Below are positions 56,156 to 64,000 of a DNA stretch of 64,000 bases, one piece after another. Position 1 is the first letter of the stretch. Every line of letters begins with the position of its first letter. This DNA comes from Henricia sp. BOLD:AAB3569 (taxonomy: Eukaryota; Echinodermata; Asteroidea; Spinulosida; Echinasteridae), in NCBI GenBank assembly GCA_037783545.1, contig JBBELK010000052.1, positions 1,922,001-1,986,000 of the forward strand. The letters are read 5' to 3'. The translations under genes were made by a program, and so were the position numbers. A model generated the notes under the pieces. It was not told the DNA's origin. It made no database searches and saw nothing but the letters and a program-made list of their open reading frames with translations.

Positions 56156-57189
56156 TACAGAAATTATAGTAGTAAGATTAGAAATTGTTTCTTTTCAGCA
56201 CAACATGACCAAATTGATTAAATTACATCCAAATGACTCAGCCGACTAATTTCAAAAATTTGCTCGTATTTCCTCAGTAGATTGTATAAAACGGCGCTTA
56301 GCAGAGTGGAAATAGTCTGACATCTTAGAATGGTAAAGAAAACAATTTATGAAATGAATGAATGAAAAATAGGTGAAATTTAATGGTCTTCAGTAGTATT
56401 TCCAACTTGTGTGAGTGTATTTTTATGTTTGCTTATACATGATTGCATGCTTAAAATCCGAATTTAATGTTCTTTTTCAATAATTAAACGATGCATTTAA
56501 TTTCGATTTTTGACAAATTTAGGTGGTATATTTGTTTGTTTAAACTGAGCGACAAAATCTATAATGATAATAATCAGGCTTTGTTTGAGTGAGTATTGTG
56601 AAAAATCGGAGATTTCGAAATCCGAATATCCGGATTATAAAAAAACGAACATTCGATCCTTCCGATTTCACGCGACTGCCAAAGCACCAAATAAATCATC
56701 AAACCTGCACAGACCGCTGCGTCAACACACGATGACTCTATCCTCAAACGAAGCTCTTTTTTTTTCCAAATGCCGGTATGGCAAACATTTCTTTACGTAA
56801 AATATGTTCTGATCATTTCTGTTTTGCTTCCCTCGTACCATCGTTTCACAATTGTTTTATCACTATATAATTTTTCTTCAGGAGGAACGTCCTCTCGCTA
56901 ATCGTACATTAGTTATATGCAGACTTTGACCTTTATACATGTATGTAATGTTTGCGTATTTAGTATATTCAGAATATGACTATTTGCGGATGCTTTCTTG
57001 CTAATAAATATTACTTTACTAAAGCAATACATTTAAAAGATTCTGGACTTGAATTAGATGCTTGCTATTCATGTTTGTTCCTATAGGCTTGCAGCTACAA
57101 TGGTAAATTGCTGTTGGTGGTAACAATTGGCGATGCACCGATGTTTAACGGAAATGCCTCTACAAATGTTTAAAGTTGTTTTGTTTATT

Positions 57190-57740
57190 ACAAAAGCAGA
57201 AGAAAACATGGGATGAGCAAAAAAATCAAATCGACTGTATCAAGATTCGAGCCCGAGACCTTTGGCAAACCGGGCAGATGCTCGACCAGCTGATGAGACA
57301 CTTACAGTACTTTCCTCCCTCAAATTTTCCTTAAAGGCACAGGCTCGTCAGCAATGCGCGTCCGCCAAATTCGTGCTCGAAACACGCAGCTCCATGCCTT
57401 TGCTATGGAGCTGCGTATTTCGTGGCACACATTTGGCGGGCGCGCATGGTGACGAGTCTGTGCCTTTAATAACCCAACTTTATTTGTCGGTGATGGACGG
57501 TTGCGCAACTGAGCAAAGTTATACGAACGCAATATCTCATACGGTGCCTAATCACCATGGAACTGAAACAAAAATCAAAACCTGGCCTGAGAGAAAAATC
57601 ACACGGTCCTCATCGGGATTAGAACCCGAAACCTCTGGCAAACTACATGGGCAGTCATTGTACCAGCTCAGTTTGGAACACAGTTGCATACTCAGGTTTT
57701 CTCACAGAACCAAATCATAACAAAGAATTAAAGTCATACA
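57190..57740 (-). mobile_element. Dimeric tRNA-like SINE, 3' flank of unit B
   Basis: Tracks 45030-45420 of unit A: two minus-strand tRNA-like heads (about 57245-57300 and 57615-57680). The body is interrupted by the TTAA MITE at 57335-57465. Confidence 0.72.
57335..57465. mobile_element. Palindromic TTAA-type MITE, complete, 131 bp
   Basis: The ends are AGGCACAGGCTCG and CGAGTCTGTGCCT; TTAA on each side (57331-57334, 57466-57469). TTAA targeting is typical of piggyBac-type elements. The unit A site at about 45165 is empty. Confidence 0.85.
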
Positions 57741-57922
57741 ATGTCTGTAATTTTGTAAAATGATGCGTAGAATGCACCACGGGCATTTGGAGTATCCAAC
57801 CCAACGCTGCTATGCCTTCTCGGCCGGGTGCTCGTAAACCTAAATTCAACCTACACTTGAAACTTCTCTAATTACAACCCTATTAATAATAACAACTAGT
57901 TTTTAAAGAACGCTGAATGCCG

Positions 57923-58159
57923 CAATAGGGCGACATTTCGGCAAGACTCTCACCGGAGACCACCGAAATTTCGGCAAGAGTCACTCAAAATGACACCTTA
58001 TTTTTTTACCCGAAGCTTCCAAAAATGGTTGCAGACCGAAGAGAAACAGCTCCAATCCCAATAAAAATGGTTCTCGACCTAAAAAAAATGGTTTTTGACC
58101 TAAAAAAATTAATTTTAAACTCAAAAATATTAGGGCGACACCAAAATGTCGCCCTATTG
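57923..58159. repeat. Inverted repeat at the unit B/C junction
   Basis: CAATAGGGCGACATTT at the left and AAAATGTCGCCCTATTG at the right enclose about 200 bp with a duplicated ATGGTTTTTGACCTAAAAAA-like motif. Further GTCGCCCTA copies lie at 58166 and 58198. Confidence 0.7.
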
Positions 58160-58776
58160 AGCACGTCGCCCTAATATACCTTTTTTACACACGATTTGTC
58201 GCCCTAACCTACAATTCATAGTTTTTTACCGTATACATCCCGGGACATATGATAGGCAACCAATCATAACTCCGGATTTGCTGGCAAAGTTCGCACTTGG
58301 TAACAAGTGTGCTATCATCAGAATGTGTATTTTTCTTATAAAAAAACAAACGAAAAACAACAAAAAAACAACAACAACAACAATAATACAGAAAGAATTT
58401 ACTAGTTACTAAGTGATCATAACTTGACTTGTAAGCACTTTAGCAGCATCTGTCTCATGGCCTATTTCCACCAAATTTTATTGCAATACGTACAATAATT
58501 TCAGAGTTGTCATAATAATCAACTATTTCCCACTCTAAAAGCGAAAGCCCAGATATTTAATTTCACAAACAGAGACGTCACAATGCATGTACATGTGTAA
58601 GTCTTATTAAAAGGCAACATGTGGGAATGCAATTATTAACAGGATGTACACAAATCCCGAGCCTAGGAAGTGATATATATCTCAATACATCCTTTAAACT
58701 GTGTGAAGTGACTTTCAGTGATCACCACGTGGTCACTGAATATGCATGCGCACTTTTTCCGCCCGGTGACTGCTTG

Positions 58777-58875
58777 TCAGTGACACTCACTGACAGTGAT
58801 TATGGTGACCCAATCACAGCAGCAGGCGGGTTTCTGTAGTCACTGGTCAGGATATTCGGCGATTGAATAAAATCT
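58777..58875 (+). promoter_or_regulatory. C1q unit C promoter
   Basis: TCAGTGA at 58777-58783, TCACTGA at 58787-58793 and CCAAT at 58810-58814. The TATA-like site is AATAAAATCTAAG, losing the second half of the box seen in A and B. Confidence 0.55.
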
Positions 58876-58897
58876 AAGAGCGCTGACATCAGATATC

Positions 58898-58979
58898 AGT
58901 CTGACAGGAAACTTCAAACTGCCAAGTGCTTCCTGAGTCAAGAACATTCAAGGCAACAGTTCACCACTGACTTGTCAAG
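58898..58979 (+). other. Noncoding exon 1 of predicted C1q gene C
   Basis: 82 nt, the same length as in A and B, ending TGTCAAG/GTATGT. The coding exon is outside the window. Confidence 0.55.
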
Positions 58980-60294
58980 GTATGTATAGAGAATAAATGA
59001 TTTACGCAACTGTTTCCAACAGTTAAAGTCCCGCTATATCATAAGCAGATGAAACTTTTTCTGTGGAATAACAGCAACTACAAAATAATGTTATAAACTG
59101 CCTCGTAGAAATTTCGGCCACACAGATGCAGGAATGCTTCAGAAAACCTTTAAAAATATATGCATGTGTTCAATAAATGGTTTGAAACAAAATGGTTTGC
59201 AAACTTTTAAAAAGACTCATGAAATAAAATGGTAGGTCACTGCAAGTGATGTAATGGGACTTCAAAGGTATAGGCTATATACTGATTTCACCTTGCAAAA
59301 CTAAATCTGAATGACTAAAATGGATAATATATGTTTACTAAAGTTATCAGCATTTATCGGTGGAAATTACCACAGCAATGGACAGCAAGAAAACGTACAG
59401 AAAGTGCAATTTATGTGATTTTTTAGTTTATTGCAACTATAAACTATTGGAAAACCGATTTATTTGTTATAAAGCGCGGAGCAGATTGGCTTTCGATTTT
59501 TTTCGTACCACATTTTTTCTCTCATGATCAGGTTTTCTCTGTTCCTGATTATTTCATTGCATATATACTAATTATAAGTATATTAAAAGAGACCATTCGT
59601 TTGGAATTTTAGGGACGTCATTTTATTTTTGGTGGCTCTTTCCACTTGTTGAGAACAAGATTAGTTGTTGAGCAAATGATTTTCCGCTTCCTCAAAAATT
59701 GTTTCATTAAAATGATAATAAGAGCACTGTTAATACAACATTCTGTTTATAACAAGAACATATTTAGGTCCCATTCCTTTGGTTGTCCGTTGTTTATATT
59801 CCTGATAATACAAGGTTAATGTTATAACAAGGTAATCTAAAGGTCCTAATGTAGACCTGTTATTAAAGGAGCGTGACCAGATTACATCTTAAGGCCCGTT
59901 TTTCCCATGGGTGTTCAGATTTTGATACATTATCATGTGTCATATTTTTTTCATTACCATTCTGAAATTTCGCACGCTCATTACGTATATTTTTCAAGGA
60001 CATCGTCGAAGAAACACTGATTTTTGTAAACTAATTTATAATTCCATAAAGCACTGTAGTGATTACACCAACCCTTTTGTTTTGCTTCCACATCCAAACT
60101 ATGGATGCACATCTCCTGTTTTCTTCTTATAAATGGTATTTTGGGGAGGTATTTTGTTAGTTAGAACGAAATCCTTGTTTTTTTCGAAAACAAAATATGG
60201 TGACGCTCCTTTACGGAGGTTTGACGGTAAATGTTCTTGTTTGAAATGCTGTCTGAACACAGATACTCATGGTAAATGACACTGCATAAAATAA

Positions 60295-60870
60295 CAAAAC
60301 TTGAAATAAGAGAAAAATCGTAAGGGCCTTATCGAGATTCGAACCCGAGACCTCTGACTCACTAGTCAGATGCTCTACCAGCTGAGCTATGAGGCACAGT
60401 TGGTATATTCCCTCAGGTTTTCCCTATAGACCCAATTCTTCTCTCAGTGTTGCATGGTGGCGCAACTGGGCACAACCTTTAGTATGGTGCCTGATCACCA
60501 TACCAGCTGGTAAAGCATCTGCATAGCGAGTCAAAGGTCTCAGGTTCGAATCCCGATAAGGCCCTTACGAATTTTCTCTCATCCCAAGTTTGGTTGTTTC
60601 ATTTCAATGGTGATCAGACCAGATGTTGTGTTCGTTTAATACTTTGCCCAGTTGCGCCACCATGCAACACCGAGAAAAGAATTGGGTCTATAGGGAAAAC
60701 CTGAGGGAGTATACCAACTGTGCCTTATAGCTCAGCTGGTAGAGCATCTGCCTAGTCAGTCAGTGGTCTCGGGTTCGAATGACTATAAGGCCCGTACGAT
60801 TTTCTCTCATCCCAAGTTCGGTTGTTTTATTTCAATGGTGATCAGGCACCATACCAGAGGTTGTGTTCTT
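60295..60870. mobile_element. Composite tRNA-SINE insertion with three tRNA-like heads, unit C
   Basis: Flanked by CACTGCATAAAATAA at 60280-60294 and 60871-60885, a 15-bp duplication. Inside are one minus-strand head (about 60318-60395) and two plus-strand heads (about 60490-60570 and 60722-60795, the latter GCTCAGCTGGTAGAGCATCT with GGGTTCGAAT). The body has GGTGATCAGGCACCATAC and GCGCCACCATGCAACAC. Anticodon-like loops CTAGTGA suggest a Thr-type origin. Units A and B have the empty site. Confidence 0.85.
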
Positions 60871-61999
60871 CACTGCATAAAATAAACTTTATGTCAAAAA
60901 TCAGGATACAGAATTTGTTAAAACGGACATATAATAAGGTTCGATGGCTACACATTGACAATAACAGATTGTCACACCATGCTTTGACGATTGGAGTGGG
61001 TCCCTGTGCCTGCCCCACCCCCGTCGGAACTAATGAAACTATAACTCACACAGTACTAGTAAAAATCCTTCTTTTAGTTGCGATAAATGAAAGACTAGAA
61101 TACACGCTAATAAACATGGTACATGACTCAGTTTGTTTTTAATTGTTTCTGGCAGAACTTAATTATAAACCCGTCTTTATTTCTGAATTGATCGCTTTAT
61201 TATTTATTTATTTTTATTTTTCGAATGTAATATGCGCCTATTTTGCCAAAAGCCACCTATCCAGACGCATTTTTTTGCGTCAAAATCGTTCTCTGCAGTA
61301 ACTTTAATATTTGTGCACATGAAAGGTAGAATGAGCTACAATGTACATTGTGTCCGCAAAAATTAAAACATGTGTACCCAGCACACACAAGATGTAATTA
61401 TATAAATTAAACGGAAATAGAGAGGAACCACTTATAAAAGGTTGCTTAAAGATAGAGTATAGGCCTATATGATGGGTAAACTGTTAAAAACGGCGTTCTT
61501 TCCACTCGTGATTAAAAGTCTATTTAAAATGTCTTGTATAAATTTTAGCCGCACATAGATGCACTAATACTCCAGAAAATCTGGTTTTTTGTATAATTAT
61601 GAATGAATGGTAAACAATTTCTGTAGATAATTCTTTTTAAAAACACATTCAGTTGGCCAGTTCTCTCACAAAGGTTCCATTTTACACGGGAACAAATCAT
61701 GTGGTGTTTGTTACCAGTGCTATCAACATTTTTGTCGGTTTTTTTCTTGTGAACTCGTGAAGTAAAATGTTGGGTAATGTACTGGGGCTTTAGGGAAAAC
61801 ATGTTTTTCATTCCGCGAGGTTTGGAAGCAGTTTCCGGAATGAGTGGAGGTACACTCGCCTTCCAACCAGAATAGAATGTATTTCTCACGTACGCAATGA
61901 ATTTAGACTTCAACTCAAATTTTCGGTGGTCTTTTCCACTTTTCCTTTTTTGTGAACTAGTTAAAGAGCCAATTATTTATCGCTTCCTAAAAAAATTGT

Positions 62000-62930
62000 T
62001 CATTTGACCCACCCCTTTTTTTCAACACCCGGTTCCCCACCTATCCCACTCCCACCCCCCTGTCGTCTGCCAACCCTTAAGAAATATCCTACCAATCCCC
62101 CAACCCCTATCCCCATAGCCTTTAGTCAAGGCGTCCGTGTCGAGGTTTGTTTTGTGCACTGTTTTGCTAGCGCTTGAGGAAAGACTAATGTTCATACTGC
62201 AGACTGTTCGTCACGAACGCCTTTACCAAAGCGTATTTTTGACCTCTGTGCTGAATAATTCAACAGCAACGGAGGTGATGAATTATTCATGAATTGTACC
62301 CAACCAGCGATAATAAAGAAAAACATAAGCCCCAAAAAACGCTATGTTAAAGGATGTCGGGGCGGACAGTCCGTGCGTGCTAGTCTTTCCTCAAGCGTTG
62401 GTCAAACTGACTGCGCGCGAATGGTGATCACGGCAGCCTTGACTAAAGGCTACTATCTCCACCGATCTGCCACCCCCTTCGGCCAACCCATTTTACTTCC
62501 ACGCGGCTCGTTTCCTCTCTCCCCAGTTTCCTCCTGCCATGCCACACCCAAGAGTTTGCCTACGTCTAGCCCCTATACCTGCCCCACTTTTTTCCCACTT
62601 ACGCAAGCTTTCTCCACACCCGGTTCCCCACCCGTCTTCCCACCCTCGTCTTCCAAACCTTTCAGCCACTTCAGTATTTCCGCCCCTGTCATTCAGACTC
62701 CCAACCCCATCCCGACGCTCGTTCCCCGCCCGCTACCTCCACCCCCACCCAGTCCCCATCCGCCCATACTCGTCCCCCATCCTAGCCTTCCCACCTGTCA
62801 CCTCAGTGCCCCTCCCGTCAATCCAACCCTCACCTCCCCTTTCCCCACCCTATCTCTCCACTCATATTTTGTTAAAACTAAAAAAAAAATAAAAAAAATA
62901 TATAAACAATTCATGCGGACGGCCGGACGA
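62000..62930. repeat. C-rich tract, unit C, split by a MITE
   Basis: The same C-rich sequence as 41190-41815, ending in GGACGGCCGGACGAATAGAC. The proline-rich frames of 235 and 117 codons across it are compositional. Confidence 0.82.
62116..62452. mobile_element. MITE, 337 bp, 9-bp target duplication, unit C
   Basis: The ends are TAGCCTTTAGTCAAGGC and GCCTTGACTAAAGGCTA, with inner inverted CGCTTGAGGAAAGACTA. Flanks CTATCCCCA (62107-62115) and CTATCTCCA (62453-62461) form a 9-bp duplication with one change. The unit A C-rich tract is uninterrupted here. Duplication length suggests a hAT- or Mutator-type driver. Confidence 0.85.
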
Positions 62931-64000
62931 ATAGACGGACGCAAATCCGCATTGCATAAGCTCGCATTTGCTTCGCAATTTGGCGAGAATACCTAATTGT
63001 TGTCTAAATGAATGATGTACACAATGGATTGCCTATGCAGCTCTCTGAATGACGCAGTTGTTAGCCATCTTGGTCCAGGCTCAACAAGTCCAGGCCTAGA
63101 CATTATCACAAAATAAGACGGAAAGTCATGCAAAGGAAATTAGAAAAAAAAGCTTTCATGTTAATTATCAGAAGTAAAGATAAATTAATGACCAATAGTA
63201 AATATAGATTTTCCCGCACATTTTCAAACTTTTTCCATTTAAATTCATAACCGGTTAACTTCAAGCTGTATAGCTTTGTGGACAATTTCTAAGGTTGGTT
63301 CCTTGCACTTGCTCTCTTGATTCCGAACCTTCAACAAACATTACATGTCAATGTTATATAGGCCGACGTCAGGCAACCATAATGTAAAAAAGTTAATGTA
63401 AAGTATGAAGACGTAGAAATATCCAAAGTTATTATGCATTCAATTAAGTTACGAATTCAAATGAAATATGTGAACTTGATTTCCTAATGACGAAATTGTT
63501 CCATTCTTCGTACGCTTGGTAACTGCTGACGACCAAATCAACTATTTTGTTTAGAAAAAATGTGAAAACGTATACGAAATGGTTTAGACAAATACGAACA
63601 TGATCAACCAATTACAAAATTAAACATGTTAAATGCATAGTTCTGACTTTTCGAGACTAACGAAATTGAAGTTAACCGGTTATGAGTTTAAATGAAACAT
63701 TTTAAAAAATGGGCGGGAAACCCTATATTACAAGGTAAACATGGGGAAATTGACGTTTGTATAACATTATTTTGAAAACCTCAAAATAACGAAAACATTG
63801 GGTGAAAAACACCCTCGAAACCCAAACGTGCTCATACATGTGTAATTTTGCAATTTGTCACTCTCGGCACGTTGGAGTCGAGAAACTATTGCATGGCTGA
63901 TGCCATCCTTCGTTTTAAAAGAGCAGGTTGCACAGCACATAGCTGCACTTGTCGCAAAGTTTATCATGATCAGAACTAATTATGTTGCTGACGTTAAAAA

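Larger units (their letters stand above)
47435..57900 (+). repeat. Tandem segmental duplication, unit B
   Basis: Starts near GGTTGGTAACTCCGGATTTG, matching 58250 in unit C. It holds the same blocks as unit A plus an internal inverted duplication (49060-50600), three MITEs absent from A, and about 1.2 kb (52680-53900) that A lacks but C has. Confidence 0.92.
58260..64000 (+). repeat. Tandem segmental duplication, unit C (continues past window)
   Basis: Contains promoter, exon 1 and most of intron 1 of a third C1q gene, matching unit B from 47450 to about 53750. Unit B's coding exon begins about 650 bp beyond the point reached by the window end. Unit C lacks the foldback MITE, the internal inverted duplication and the AATT MITE of unit B. 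Confidence 0.9.

Noticed and set aside
47515..58390. CRISPR-like array
   Set aside because: The AAAC/AAC runs and tandem units are simple repeats in animal DNA; no regular unique spacers.
60722..60795. Functional tRNA gene
   Set aside because: A and B boxes are present but the anticodon arm and T arm do not form a good cloverleaf, and it lies inside a SINE with a target duplication.
62289..62996. 235-codon proline-rich ORF
   Set aside because: It spans a MITE end and the C-rich repeat; no conservation with unit A.

Overview
The window reads as nuclear DNA of a marine invertebrate animal, most likely a deuterostome (echinoderm, hemichordate or lancelet grade). The evidence is spliceosomal introns, collagen-plus-C1q secreted proteins, tRNA-derived SINEs, many MITEs, CR1/L2-type LINEs and Ty3/gypsy and BEL/Pao elements. 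The species cannot be fixed from the sequence. Host coding density is very low. Most long reading frames belong to transposable elements, and the only clear host genes are C1q-domain genes.

Region 1 (1-8295): a Ty3/gypsy element with near-identical long LTRs. Its domain order is gag, protease, INTEGRASE, reverse transcriptase, RNase H, with a SCAN-like gag: the Gmr1-type arrangement. The 5' LTR runs off the window start. Region 2 (8296-16415): decayed BEL/Pao gag, a LINE fragment, then a minus-strand reverse-transcriptase gene (15033 down to about 10110). Its gag-like and RT parts are split by at least three introns, all phase 0; the largest holds a 120-bp minisatellite. Region 3 (16416-33077): a second Ty3/gypsy element on the minus strand, flanked by a 4-bp ATAA duplication. 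It carries gag, protease, RT, RNase H, integrase and, in the env position, a C2H2 zinc-finger ORF with its own splice acceptor. It was entered by LINE A (about 23207-30652), which was itself entered by LINE B (25039-28173). A LINE scrap truncated at both ends sits in the leader. Region 4 (33078-37989): a Tc1-like transposase remnant, a 67-bp tandem repeat within a field of CTCACGGG-like motifs, and a palindromic TTAA MITE split by a SINE.

Region 5 (37990-64000): a tandem segmental array of C1q-collagen genes. Unit A (about 37990-45560) has an intact gene: an 82-nt noncoding exon 1 and a single coding exon of 280 codons. Unit B (about 47435-57900) has the same structure but a +1 frameshift in the collagen region. 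Unit C (about 58260 to the end) has promoter and exon 1; its coding exon is predicted roughly 650 bp past the window. The 3' flank of an earlier unit seems to lie at 36200-37060. Unit-specific MITE and SINE insertions have empty sites in the sister units, so the array records its own history.

The C1q genes probably make secreted, trimeric pattern-recognition or lectin-like proteins. They share a TATA/CCAAT promoter with repeated CAGTGA motifs, so are probably co-regulated. All alignments were done by eye; percentages, ages and database matches were not computed.
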